64,000 bases of DNA from Saururus chinensis (Eukaryota; Streptophyta; Magnoliopsida; Piperales; Saururaceae). A program made the position numbers and the translations under genes. The notes under the pieces are model-generated. The model made no database searches. It was given only the letters and a program-made list of their open reading frames with translations, and was not told the DNA's origin. This document shows positions 24,594 through 36,636 of the stretch, piece after piece (the stretch's first letter is position 1; every line of letters starts with the position of its first letter). The DNA lies in the NCBI GenBank assembly GCA_035235625.1, contig CP141141.1:39083719-39147718 (forward strand), given 5' to 3'.

Positions 24594-27500
24594 TTACTTG
24601 GGCATGTGGATCACACATCGCAAACATTTCCCTTCCCGCATTAGGTTGAAGGCTTGGTTGATATCCTCAAATGGTAGGTTATGACTGATAAGCTCGTCCA
24701 CTTGGATTTCCTGCACAATCCGTTTAATTATGATTTGGAGTAGCATAAGCTAGAATAAGCCAACCTAGTCTCGGCATATATTATCAAATAATACTCCTAA
24801 CTGTGCCACATTAATAGCTCTATTTGGTTTTTCAAAATAAATAAAATAAATTGAGTTATTAATGTGGGACGGAGCTAACACAATGCGTGTAGCCGAGGAC
24901 TGTTAGAGGAAGTCTATGCACAATCAGTTTCCTTCACTTTGTGCCATTAAGGTCAGCCAACTTGACACTTTGTTTAGAAAGGCGGGTTTGTCGGTTCTAT
25001 ATTGCATTTTGAAGAATATTGCACAAGCAGTTCTGTAGCAACCAACATCCATTTTTGTCGAGCCATTTTTTGGGGTAATTCATGGCCACCGCTGTCAGTT
25101 ATTGAGTCTAATTCATATTATCTACTCTAGACATGAACTTTCAGAAAGGGCTCTCAAAAGGGTTGGTCAGGTCCGACTTAAAAGAAGGGTTGAACATGTA
25201 AACCCTAACCCTACTTAGGTCAGTTCATACAGTGACAAAAGATTACTTCAATAATTTTATCTCATTCATATTTTCAACAAACATCTGAGTGTATTTTGCA
25301 TATATTTCCATTAAGTTAGGAGATATTAACAACCCCAAGCACCAAAAATGCATGTCTAATATTATAACAATCCAAGAAACTTAAGATTAGGAGAAATGTT
25401 TCACATGTTGTCCTTAACCCTTATATTAAACATGTTAGATAAATGAGTAATGGGTTAGGCAGGTTAGTTGGGTAACTATTCTACCTGACCTTTATATTAA
25501 TAGGGTCCATTTTTTAGACCCTAATCCGTATACTAAGAGGGTCAGTTATGCGGGTTATTTTCGGGTCGGGTCAAGTTTTGACAGCCCTACTTTTGGGCCA
25601 CTGTGAGGATCCTGTGCCTTTGAGAAGCAATTAGTAATACCATATTGAAGGTCTTAAACCATCATCATACCTTTCTTATGTACATATCAACTAATGATGG
25701 CAGCTCTGACTTAGGTTTCCAGCCCCCATATAAAGAGCCTTTTAGTGTTCTTCCAGAAAGAAGCAATCCATAATGAGCTGAAACCTCTGGTTTTACTTTT
25801 GGGACACCAAGAGTTACAGTTAAACCCCAACCCTGATGAAGCCATTCAACAGAAGAAATCATCAGAACTGATCAATATATATGATGCAGAGTAGAGAAAA
25901 AATAGTTAGAGAATGAATTTAATCATATATACATAAAAAAAATGAGGGTGGAGAGAGAGGGGCACTAAGAGTTACAGTTCAACCCCCACTCAGATGAAGA
26001 CATAAAAGGGGTGATCATAATGTATGATGCAGAGTAGAGAAAAAAATAGATAGAGAATGAAAATTAATCATATTCATTAAAAAAAAAAGTAGAGAGAAAG
26101 AGAGGATACATCACAACAAGATTGCAATGCCGTAGTTATCATGCTAGTATCACCAATGCATTCAAATGAGTAGTCAGCACCTCCATTAGTAATACGCTGA
26201 ATAACCTGGAAATGCAAAGAATCAATAATTAGATTTGATTGGCCGAGTATGACAAGAATTTGATATCAAGAAACATAAGTTTGCTATCGTTTCAGCATCC
26301 TGAAATAGTACTTCCCAAGTTGCACCCGTCCATAGTCACTCATTAACAAGGTTGCAGTAACCAATGAAAATAGGAGTGTAGTTTATGACGAGGTGAGAGA
26401 CAATGAACAAACAAACATCATGCAAGGAGTAGCAGGCATTACTCATGATACAATCTCAGATCCACGTCCAATAATGTCCTGAAATTTTTATTTGCACATT
26501 GAGACGTTTTGTTGTTGAAGAGGCATTTAGACACCGTTACAAATCTGGATTAATTTAAGGATATCGCCATTGTACTACAGTGGGATTTTCACAGTTCTCA
26601 ATGTGGCTTGCAATAAGAATAGTTTCTCACGAATCATGTATGCCCACTTGCCCACCAATAATTCATTTCCAAGGTGCATGTAACAGTGAAATAGGAACTA
26701 CTTTGCCTCGTGAACAGAAACTCCCATTTCCATATTAGTCAGCATGACTGGTAGAAGTTTTTTGGGCAAAGAAAGATACAGATTGACACAAATTGTCATT
26801 CAGGATGTTCGAAGAAACATAAAAATACCTGTTGAAGGGGCTCATTGCAGTCATTTGGATTTATAAAGTCTGTTACCCCAAAAGCCTTCCCTATAAATTA
26901 GAAAGGGAATCATCTATAATTAAGGGAATTGGATTTAAGATTCAATGCAGTTAGCCGAACCTAAAAATAATGATTACCTGTTTCATACTTCATGGGATTT
27001 ATATCCACACCAACAATTCGAGATGCTCCCCTAAGTTTAGCACCTTGTGCAACCTTCGTAAATATAATAAGGCAATTAGCAATAATGAGCAAATATTGGA
27101 TTATAAAAAAAAAAGTGCAAATACAGAATATACCATCTATGCAAGCAAATTCATCTCGTGAGAACAATAATGCCAGATTCTTATATGGCCGCTGAACTAG
27201 ACTGGAAGACAAAAACTTACAGAAAGACCAACGGTCCCAAGACCAAATATGACAACACTTGACCCTTTAGAAATGTCAGCAACTTTCCAAGCCGCACCAA
27301 AACCTGACAGACAGGGCACATCGTGTGAAATATTGAGAGCCCAATACAAAGGTACATTGGTATTGATTACCCTAAATACTCGTGGTGTTTGATTTCTCCT
27401 TCATTACACTCTGCTACATTTTCAGATTCTTCATGTGAATTACATTGAAATTGACTACCAAAGATGAAGATATAGATAAAGTCACCACTACTATTTATTG

Positions 27501-28663
27501 AAGAACTTGTCAGGAAATTATCTACTAAATATTATTATGGTAATTAAGAATATTGTCAATAGAAATGAGTGTCACTTTTCAAGAACTAGGCTTAAGAATT
27601 AAGAGTGGAGCTTTGAAACATAAAAGTCTAAACGTTGATAGGTGATAGCCAGAGCAACTAAACTCACACATCACGCAGTTTACCCAAGACATATAAATCA
27701 AAACCATTGGGAAAACAATGTAATGTAACACAACTGAATTTAGACCAAACAGGAAAAGACTTACCTGCAGCTACTCCACAGCTAAGAAGACAAATTTTCT
27801 CCATTGCAGCAGATGGGTCAACTTTAAGGGCACAGCCAGAGTGTACTACAGTGTATTCACTGAAGCTTGAAACTGCACAATAATGATAAACAGGTTTCCC
27901 ATTGATGGAGAAGCGAGTTTTCTGATCGCTGTGCATGACGCCTCTCCTTTCAAGCCCCAAAACCTGGCACATGTTACTCTTAACAGACAGACAGTGCTTG
28001 CATTTGGCACATTCCCCTGAGAACAGAGTAAGCACGTGATCGCCCACCTCAAAGTCAGTCACTCCTCTACCAACGCTCTCAACAATTCTGCAACAATCAG
28101 CAGTTAATAGCCTCCATGACATACCTTAAGCAGCTAAAGGAGGCAATGATAAGAGATAATATAACAAACCCGGAAGCTTCATGCCCAAAAATCCGAGGGA
28201 AAAGATGGGCTTGAGCCTGAACCATTAACACTCAACATTTGAGATAAAGAAAGACAATGTAAACAGCAATATGATGCTTCTATCAAGTACAAAGGCAATG
28301 GGACATTGAAAGAAAGATGGGTTACCTCGGATTCCCACTGTGTGATATCACTGCGGCAGAGGGAGGTGCAGACGATTTTGATACGAATCTCCATGGGCTC
28401 TGGAGGAGCTACCTGCACCTGCTCCAGCACCAGAGCTTCTCCAGGTCCCCAAGCAACAGCAGCTGCAAATCGGAGTTGAACAGAGACAAACGAATGAATG
28501 CTGAGAAACAGGGTAACGAACAAACGGTTGGAAAATGAATTGAAGAAATACTAAAAGAAGAGGTGAAAACAGGAAAGTTGATTTCAATGGATTGAAGTGG
28601 AGTGATGGAATTCAAGTCAGCACCTCTGCAGGTGATGATGGGTGGATCTCCAATCGAAGACAT
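24594..28663 (-). CDS. Alcohol dehydrogenase-like protein (zinc-dependent, medium-chain)
   Basis: Ten exons join in frame: 28663-28624, 28462-28326, 28216-28170, 28087-27765, 27303-27221, 27053-26978, 26890-26829, 26205-26110, 25832-25671 and 24710-24594. They encode 380 residues. The catalytic zinc ligands are present: Cys49 (TSLCRSD), His71 (FGHE) and the Cys of LLSCGV. The four structural-zinc Cys are at 101, 104, 107 and 115 with canonical spacing. The nucleotide-binding fold has GLGTVG and GVDINP. Sequence and length match the plant ADH-like 6 type (Arabidopsis At5g24760), which has CRSD where classical ADH1 has CHTD. The physiological substrate is not established. It presumably oxidises or reduces alcohol/aldehyde substrates with NAD(H) in the cytosol. 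Intron 9 holds a hAT-like insertion and a MITE, and intron 8 holds a partial copy of exon 9. Confidence 0.94.
24794..24874. mobile_element. Stowaway-like MITE remnant in the last ADH intron
   Basis: It starts CTCCTAACTGTGCCACATTA and ends TTAATGTGGGACGGAG, imperfect inverted copies about 80 bp apart, with TA on the left and CTA on the right. Confidence 0.45.
25145..25588. mobile_element. Degenerate hAT-type non-autonomous element in ADH intron 9
   Basis: The right end reads TTTTGACAGCCCT, whose inverse AGGGCTGTCAAAA resembles the left end AAAGGGCTCTCAAAA. The flanks ACTTTCAG (25137-25144) and ACTTTTGG (25589-25596) agree at 6 of 8 positions, fitting an old 8-bp hAT duplication. No coding sequence is visible. 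Confidence 0.45.
25803..26105. repeat. Tandem duplication covering the start of ADH exon 9 and flanking intron
   Basis: The copies at about 25803-25961 and 25962-26105 share AAGAGTTACAGTT, GATGAAG, ATGATGCAGAGTAGAGAAA and TAGAGAATGAA in the same order. The second copy lies in intron 8 and carries a decayed version of the first bases of exon 9. Confidence 0.65.
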
Positions 28664-29907
28664 TCTTTGGAGACAAGAGATTTTAACCGGTGAGGACTAG
28701 CTGGAGAACAACACAAGTTAAGCTTCGCAGGTTGGGCAGAGTCGGGGGAGATTTGTGAGTAGCAGACAACACAGACAGTTTCAGTTTTTTTTTTTTTTTT
28801 ACGCCTGGCTTCTCAGTTCTCACCCATAAAACGCGCGCCTACACCTACCCACACCTCTACCTACCCCAGTTAGACATTCACCCCGTGTAAATATAACAGA
28901 ATCCATCCATCGAACTTACCTCGTACCACTTTGCCTATCCCAAGCCTTGTTTTTCTTTATACACCGCTCACATGGCACTATCCCTCTCGCTTTACTCCCA
29001 CTCATGCTTTGGTGTGCGAAAGAAAAACTAACGAAGAAACTCGAAAGCCCACCCTCCCAAATCCTGCCTCTTGCAGTGAATTAAGAGCCCGCCCCTTCCC
29101 GGACTCATTTTCAGCGAGAGCCCGCCCCCGCCTTCCCGGACCCATTTGCAGCGAGAGCCCGCCCTCACCTCTTGGAATGGAATCATGTGCTTCATGAGCG
29201 AGGTTTGGCACCCCATTTTCTTGGACCCAACAATTTATAATTGGTGACACTTCAGCGGTATAGAGATGGTGTATAAGATTCGAAGTAAGAATATCAGCTT
29301 CTTTCTTTTAAATGTGTAATCATTCAAGAATCTAATGCATAGTCATTCAAGAATCTGCTCAATTAAATCTCTCAATTATTCTTAGTAGACAGACATGTAA
29401 GGCTTAAGTAAACTTCGTGTGAGGTTTACATTTATCTTGGATAGATTTGTTGCACCACTCTTTTTGTGTTGGGTGGTCCGATCACTGAACCACCTTGTCC
29501 CAATTGGTAATTAATTGTTGTGTCGTAGTCCTTCATTAGTTATTGTTGCTGCTGCCATGTCCCATTTCGCCTTCTTTTATTGAATTCAACAAGCATTGCA
29601 AAGAGACTCTACACAAACCGAAGATCTAAGAGAGAGAGAGAGGAGCGACCTTGGGCCCTTGAGGTCCACTCCTTCATAGTGGGGTCTTGGTTGTGTTACA
29701 ATGGGAGCAGAATCTTATCTTCTTGTTGGGTGAATTGTTGATTAGTTCATAATGATCATGATGAAATTGTTGTTGAATATGAACTGCTTGCTCATTGTTG
29801 GTATTGTGCTATTTGTGACAGTGAGTTTCTAACAATGGCTGGCCACCATAGAAGAGTGAAGAAATAGGCGGTGACCAGCTACCACCGGAATTAGTTCATA
29901 ATTGTTA
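28664..29907. other. ADH upstream region and intergenic DNA
   Basis: It contains a poly(T) run near 28783-28800 and a short pair of near-identical phrases (GCGAGAGCCCGCCC at about 29114 and 29150). No gene is recognised. Confidence 0.4.
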
Positions 29908-29992
29908 CTCCCTTTGCCCCATATTAATAATTGTATTTAGTTTTTAAAAATAAATTAATGTTAATTTATTTTAAAAAGTCAAATGGATAGAG
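29908..29992. mobile_element. Stowaway-type MITE end, abruptly truncated
   Basis: It starts TA-CTCCCTTTGCCCCATATTAA like the other MITEs but has no matching right end. The sequence changes at 29993, where an LTR-like start lies. Confidence 0.4.
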
Positions 29993-32582
29993 TGTAATGT
30001 CCTTTATTTTTTTACGATTTTCTGTAATTTTTATGTTATTTTCTGATCATTTTTACCAGAAAATATGACGTTTCGGTATATTTAGCCTCGGTATTTGTAC
30101 CCATAATCGGGTGTGAGGCTCAGTTGTAGGCCTCGGGCTTAGACGCGCACTTATGGGGCAAAAAATTGAAAGAGAATGAAAGTGCAGAGAATAAAGGAGA
30201 GAAGGAAAAAAATAGAAAATGTCAGGCTCGGGCGAGCCCATTCTGGAATCGCCTAGAACCGCCCAAAGCTCTCTCTCATTCGGGATAAGCCGGAGAGGCG
30301 CCACCGGCTAGACGCCGACGGCCAGGCCGCCTCCCTGGCGCTGCCTAAGCCCGATTCGACCCCCCTGAGTTCTGTTTTTCCCCGGTTAGCCCCTCTCCCC
30401 TCTCTCTATATTGTGTTATTTCCGTCGCCGCAGTGGGCTGGCACTGGCCGGTCGGCCACTGTTTTCTTTGCCCTGGCCCGGCGACGATGAGGGGCCATTC
30501 CTCCCGGCCCACAAGGCCTCTCCTCCTCCACCCCGTCCTCTTTTCCTCCTCTACCCTGTTTTCACCTGAGCTATGTTTTGGATGATTTGGTGGCCGCCGG
30601 TGGTGAGCCACGGCCGATGGACCTCCGTCCGGCTCCACCCCAGCCTGGCGACGGTTGAGCCACCGTCCCAACTCAGGTTCGCCGACCCTAGCACAACCCC
30701 ACTCCTTTTTCCCCTCGTCCCCTATTTTTTTGCCCCCTCTTATCTTCGATTTTGCCACCGCCGCCAGTGGCTCGATGTAGCCAGCCGGACTCCGTCCGGC
30801 ACCGCCTTTGATTTTTGGTGCAATCGGAGGAAGTCGGTGGTGGCCATACGGCCACCATGGGTTTCACCCGCCACCCGGCCCGGTTCCTCCTCCTCCCCCT
30901 CCGTCTCTCCTCTATTCAAGTCCGAACGCCCCTCTATTTTTGGTTTGGTTCGATTTATTCGTTTGGGATTGCCGATACCTAAAGTTGCCGCCTTTGGCTC
31001 AAGACAGCTCCACCCGGCTGCCATGGCCCTAGAGGAGCCTGCTAAGGCCGCCACCTTCCCTCCTCAACCCTCTCCTCCACCCATTTTCCCTATTTTCCTC
31101 TGTGTTTTTCCACCCTATGAGCCACCATTACATTCTGCCCTTTTCTATGGTGACTTTCTGGCATGTGTTGTGTCGTTGGAAGGTCACCGCCATTGTTGTT
31201 GTTGTCCTCCATCGGACCCATCTCCGCCCGATCACTATGGCCACACCGGAGCTGGTCAGAGCCGCCGATAACCCCTTGCTCCTCCTTGTGTCCCCAGGGT
31301 TTTCTGCCCATTTTGGGCCATCGTAACGTCATTGGATGTCGAACACCCTCTGGACCACCTTAGTTCAGTGGGTCTCAGCCTAGATATGGTTGGCTACCCT
31401 AGTGCGGCACCGCCCCTCTTCTTTCGGCATGAGCCAGGCTCCCCCTCTGCCCATTTAGGTATCTAACTACGCTATAGACAGCACCATGTGTAAGGACTCT
31501 AATTTCTAAACCGGTTTTTATTTCATTTTAATCGTCGGTTATTGCATGGTTAACTCATTTTCTTATTAATTTGGTGGTTTTATGAATAAATGGTGTTTCT
31601 TATGGTTTTAATCAAAATCAACTTTACAATTATTGGTTTTAAGTGCTTTTGAGTCAAATCTGAATTTTTGGGATTTTTCTGAATTTTTACTAATTTTCCA
31701 AAATTTAGGGTTTGGCGGGACCCCTGTGGGCCCCACTGTCGAAATGTGGGTTTTTAGACCAAATTAACCCAGACATCAACTTAAGGCTTTACAAAATTTT
31801 CATAATTTTCTCAGGTTTATTTAGTGCTCAAATAGCCAAATTACCCATTTTTAGCCTATTATTCTATTTATACCCCACAACTTACCTACACACACCCCAT
31901 ACCCTACTATAAATAGAATGACCTGAGTCATTTCCATTTTGGGAATAGGCTGGGAAATGGAGGTTAGGCCTAATTCCCCAATTAGGCCCATATTAGAAGG
32001 TGTTTAAGGTAAGCTTCTTCTAATTAAGCCCTAAGTTCTAGATTTTCTCTTAATCCCTTCTAGATCTACCATTTCGCCTTTATTTTGATTCATTTTTAAA
32101 CATCAAAACTACTGATTTGCATCTCTTCTTCAAACCCTAGATTTCAAAATCCGATTTTTATGTTCAACAAGCCCTAGATCTAAGTTTTAAATTAGGATTT
32201 TCTATGTTAAATCGGTTTTAATGGAGTTTAATGTAAACTCTATCTATTTGCAAGGTTTTCAAGAAGGGTGACCATCAAATCAAAGCCTAATCAAGGGATA
32301 AGGTAATGGACTTTTAAAATTTCAGTTTTTCTATGGTAAAGCTCTTGATTTCATGGTTTATTTTGAGTGGATTTACTTGATTTGGTATTCTAATGGCATG
32401 ATTAGTAAATAGTAATTTTTAATCCCGATTTCATAGGGTTTTATCTTGTTATGATGTAGATTAGCTTTCTAGAAGTTATGGTGAGATTTTATTGGCATTT
32501 AGGTTGTTAGATGATGATTTTAAGTTTTATCCATGAAGTTTCGGTTTGAAGATTTGAATTGGAGAAGAAGGTCGAACTACTT

Positions 32583-32760
32583 TGTTGGCATTCGAGCGGC
32601 CCTCCTGGGCGTTCGAACGGCAACACTGTAAAATCGACCAATTTCCCGCTTCGCCGATCGAACGGTCCTCTTGGGTGTTCAAACGGCCACACGGCGTTTC
32701 CAGAAATTTCACATTTAGCCGATCGAACGGCCCTACTGGGCATTCGAACGGCTACATGGC
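32583..32760. repeat. Three degenerate repeats with paired CGAACGG motifs
   Basis: Three units of about 60-65 bp each contain TCGAACGG or TCGAGCGG, then CCTCCTGGGCGT, CCTCTTGGGTGT or CCTACTGGGCAT, then TCGAACGGC or TCAAACGGC. They lie within the LTR-like block. Confidence 0.7.
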
Positions 32761-34086
32761 AGATTTTGTGTAATTTGCATGGTGCCTATTTCGGTAATCC
32801 TACTTTGATATATCATTTCCATGTGTATTTGGAGTATTTTGAGCTATAGTATGCTACTGGAAGGGTGTTCCATTGAGATTATGGAGTTGTGATATATATT
32901 TAAGTATTATGTAGAATGTCTTGAGATTTGTTATATGATGTTGGAATTACTATCTTGAAGTTACAAATGGCTGATTTTATATGGTTATATATATTTTCAG
33001 TAGTACTACAGCATACTAGTGGGTTGATATGTCATGTTGGGATGTGGCTAATTGATGTGTGAATGTTAGTGAATGTCATGACTCAAGAATGAAGTGAATG
33101 ATCTTATATGTGTTTAGCTTGTGGTTAAACTTTGATTTGAGTTATGATTTTAATAATTCTTCACCTATGATTTCTGCTAAAATTTCATGATTAGGTGATA
33201 CACATGTGTAGTGTGATAGTGAGTGAATTACAATCATGTTGATATGCATTGAGGGAAATTCTTCTATTATGTACACACACACACATGTGGGATTTAATGT
33301 TGATGATAAGCATTGATATTATGATTATGAATGATGCATGAGGGGCTTATGAGAGCACTTAGCATGGATTAGGATTTATATATGCCTTGCCCACATATGT
33401 ACCATGTTGCATGCATCATGAAAATGGATTTCAATTGATGCTTTATCGAGATTAATCGAGTATGACCGATTAGATGCAATGTGGTGAAATTGCGGGCCAG
33501 ATTAATCGGTCGTGGCTTAATCGAAACTTGATTGGTCCGAAAGGACATGTTTTGATTTGAGTTCCTTCGTGGAACATGTGCACTCCCCGGGTTGAGTCTA
33601 ATTAAGTGGGGCACGAGTTACATACTTGTCTTGCGATTTGAGATTATTATTGTCATTTGGACCCTGAGAATCCAGTATGGTATGCTCTTTGCACCGGCTA
33701 CATGTGTTTGTGGGTTTCCTTCGTGGGAACTCGGGCTCTTCCCCATCGCAGGAGATGTCCTAAAATGAACACCCCTGCTTTAGGTTCTCTTCGTGAGAAT
33801 GTGACATCCTTAGCCATGATCGTCTGGGGTGAGTTGCCTTTAGGGATTGACAACCCTGAACTTCTTAAATTCTTTCGTAGAATTTGGACCATGACACGTC
33901 TTCGTGACCTTGTCTATGTCCCCGTCTTCGTGACACCATTTGTGATTACTCCTTAATTGAGGCATTCTTGATTTATGTTGATGTAAGTATATGATGTATG
34001 TCATGCATGTTTGTGTAACATGTAATTTGACACCTTTGTCGTGCAAGAATGGATGAGATATATTTTGCATACGTGATTTGAAGAAG

Positions 34087-34302
34087 TGTGATTGAGACAC
34101 TATATGCAGGTTTATGTGTTATGAATGCATGATCAGAAAGTGTGATTGAGACACTATATGCAGGTCTATGTGTTATGAATGCATGATTAGAAAGTGTGTT
34201 TGATACACTATATGCAAGTTTATGTGTTATAAATGCATGATCAGAAAGTGTGTTTGAGACACTATATACAGGTTTATGTGTTATAAATGTGTGATCAGGG
34301 AA
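34087..34302. repeat. Four tandem copies of a 54-bp unit
   Basis: The unit begins TGTGATTGAGACACTATATG and ends GATCAGAAAG. Copies 2-4 carry a few substitutions each. Confidence 0.9.
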
Positions 34303-34887
34303 TGATATATCTTGTCAATCTTTGCTTTGACTAGTTATGTTAATATGACATCGTGTTTCCGATGATGATAGTATATTAGAAAAACCATTGCTAAGTTTGT
34401 TTAAACTCACCCCTCTTTATTGTGTTTTGCTTTGGGGCTGCGTGGTGCGACACGCAGACGGACAGGATCTCCTCTTCAAGGAAAGATCGGAGACGGCATG
34501 GATGTGATCGTGGAGTCCTCTTATGAAACTTATTTTCCTTGATTTATGCTTTGTATTTAGAACCTTTGTGTATGGTTCTCATTTTGATTATGCTACGTTA
34601 AACCTTTGTGTTGTTTAAGACCTATGATGGAGCCTAGAGTGGGCTAAGGTTGACTAAGCATGTGGGTTTGAGACTTATGTTTATCTTGAGTTATTGTAAC
34701 TCTCTTTCTTTTCTACTTATTTACTCTTGCTCAAAGTGGTGTGCATACTCCGTATTTGTGTTAAATTGCCCGTAATTAGGGTTAAGTCTTCCGCTAAACC
34801 GTATCTCAATTCTCCTTGTCGCCCCCGTGCGCTTGACCGGCCCCTGGACCGGATTCGGCTCGGGTTGGGCGGTGCCGGGGCGTGACA

Positions 34888-35138
34888 CCATGTGTTGCCC
34901 TTTTACCATCCTACCCCCACCGAATGTCGATTGGCCCCTAGTTGGCCTACCTCAACACGACAACGGCAAAGGCCATCTTGTTAGTCACCACTCATAGGCA
35001 TGGCCCTACCACCCCTTCCAATCCTTGGGCTGCCTCCATTCAGCCCTCTCCCTACCCCTTTGGGCCACGTGTATATAGCTGCCTGTGCGGTTTAGGGTTT
35101 AGGCGCCGCATTTGCGCCGCCTGGCCATCGGCTAGCTC
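34888..35138. other. GC-rich sequence hosting the hAT insertion
   Basis: It continues after 38445 if the hAT element is removed. A short frame is present but I recognise no product. The left 8-bp target duplication GCTAGCTC occupies 35131-35138. Confidence 0.4.
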
Positions 35139-35545
35139 TAGGGGTGTAAACGGACGGACGCGGACATGGACAAGGCATGTCCGTCCGTATTTGTCCATGA
35201 CGGACATGGACGGACACGGACAGAATGAAGGTGAAAGTTTAGCATATACTCTTTTGTTCTTAAATTAAGGGTGGTTAGTAAAAAATTAATTAAAAAATAA
35301 GTTATAATAATAGTAAAATAGTCTAATCTAAAAAATAAATAAATAATGATGTTATAAAAGACATATGAAAGTATAATATGTATTTTTTACAATCTTGTTG
35401 TGAAGATTAACTATGTGACATATGTTAGTAATTTAGTATAAAGTAAAAATAATAATAATAAAATATATATTTGGAGGACATGGACGGCTGCAGACACGAC
35501 TAACCCTTATCCATGTCTGTTCGTATTTGGGATGGACAAAAATAA

Positions 35546-35886
35546 GGGAAAATTATTTAAATAATAATTAAAAAATAATTAATTACCATTTTGGATCACT
35601 TTGGGAAATATTTCCCAAAGTGTGTTGCTTTTTGCCACGAGGCGCCAGCCAAGCAGCTGGCGCCTGTGTGATTTTTTTTTTAATTTTTATATGATTTCGT
35701 CATTTAAAAGGATGAAATCGACTTTAGGGTAATTTCGTCCTTTTAAACGACGAAACCGGGTTATGAATATAACACCTTAACCCGATTTCGTCGTTTGGAA
35801 CGACGAAATCACCTTAAACTTAATTTCGTTGTTCTAAACGACGAAATCATACCGTGTTTCAAAGGAGAAATTCCGTGGGCCCAATC
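35546..35886. repeat. Left terminal inverted repeat of the Mutator-like element
   Basis: It contains a chain of short palindromes: TTTGGGAAATATTTCCCAAA, then AGGCGCCAGCC/GGCTGGCGCCT-type arms, then four GATTTCGTC...GACGAAATC-type units at about 35693-35850. The right copy is highly similar. Confidence 0.9.
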
Positions 35887-36121
35887 GTATATTATAAACT
35901 GATTTATCGGACAACCGTAGACATAACAGTTCCTGGTTGCCGCCGCCATTACAAAATCCTCTCTCTTAGGAGATTTCCCTTATGTTTAGAACAGGGGATA
36001 TGTAATCTCGGCGGAAGGAGTTTCCTCACTCGTAACAATTGTTGAGCTTCCCAGTTCCCTCCTGTTATTGTTGAGTTAACAGTCCATGGCTTCCTTCTTC
36101 GCAGGATTTCATTGATTGAAC

Positions 36122-36490
36122 TTATGCTAGAGCAGCCGGATAAGCAGGAGGTAGCATGTTTGTGGACTCCTCGAGTGGCTGAGAAGAGAGGTAGTAGGAG
36201 GAAGAGAAGGGATCTGCTTCAGGGGGCACTGAGAGCTGAGGCGGATTCTTGGCACATAAGGTTGGTGGTGGGAATGCTAAAGACGTACTTGCACTAGAAA
36301 GGAAGTCACCGGGAAGACCACCGCCTCCACTCTCGTCGACTTCTACGAATGGATTGTATTGGTTGTTATACAGTGAGGATCCTTGCTCGGAGAAACACCC
36401 CAGGGGCGGCGACTCGTTGCTCAGCTGTGCATTCATGGCGCTGAGCTGGCCCGCTAAGTTGTTGGCACTTTCCACCAGAATCGTCTCCCA
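36122..36490 (-). pseudogene. Captured C-terminal fragment of an ANTH-domain clathrin assembly protein
   Basis: The minus strand encodes WETILVESANNLAGQLSA with the frame continuing to residues such as YNNQYNPFVEVD and ending about 36122. The WE-x-x-LVESANNL phrase is characteristic of the C-terminal tail of plant AP180/CALM-like clathrin adaptors. It lies inside the Mutator-like element, separated from the ANTH part by unrelated duplicated sequence, so the parental order is kept but the middle is missing or replaced. I treat it as a captured gene fragment. Confidence 0.65.
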
Positions 36491-36636
36491 CCCAGCACCC
36501 TCTTCGCTTTCCTCCTCTTCTCCTCATCCTTCCTCAGATGGTCCTGGGCACTCGGGCAATGGTGGCAGTTCTGGTGGCGGGCCTGGTTGCTGAAGCTACA
36601 TGGGGTCATCCAGCAGCCGCAAATCGAATACTGAAC

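Larger units (their letters stand above)
29993..34887 (+). mobile_element. Probable large LTR (solo or remnant), Ty3/gypsy-type
   Basis: The block starts TGTAATGTCC and ends GGGGCGTGACA, end types common in large plant gypsy LTRs. In between is a GC-rich, pyrimidine-strand-biased section (30.2-31.45 kb), an AT-rich middle, a 54-bp tandem array, and then a short GC-rich piece with GCGTGGTGCGACACGCAGAC near 34440. The block has no pol or gag frame, and its 4.9 kb length would suit the largest LTR families. I found no convincing 5-bp target duplication (TAGAG against CCATG), so the boundaries are provisional. The 232-residue frame at 30573-31271 is Pro-rich with no domain and is not called a gene. 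Confidence 0.4.

Noticed and set aside
30573..31271. A 232-residue Pro-rich frame
   Set aside because: It lies in a GC-rich, stop-poor stretch of an LTR-like block. The opposite strand is equally open and no domain is recognisable.
34087..34302. CRISPR-like array
   Set aside because: The four units are directly adjacent with no spacers, in a plant repeat region. This is an ordinary tandem repeat.
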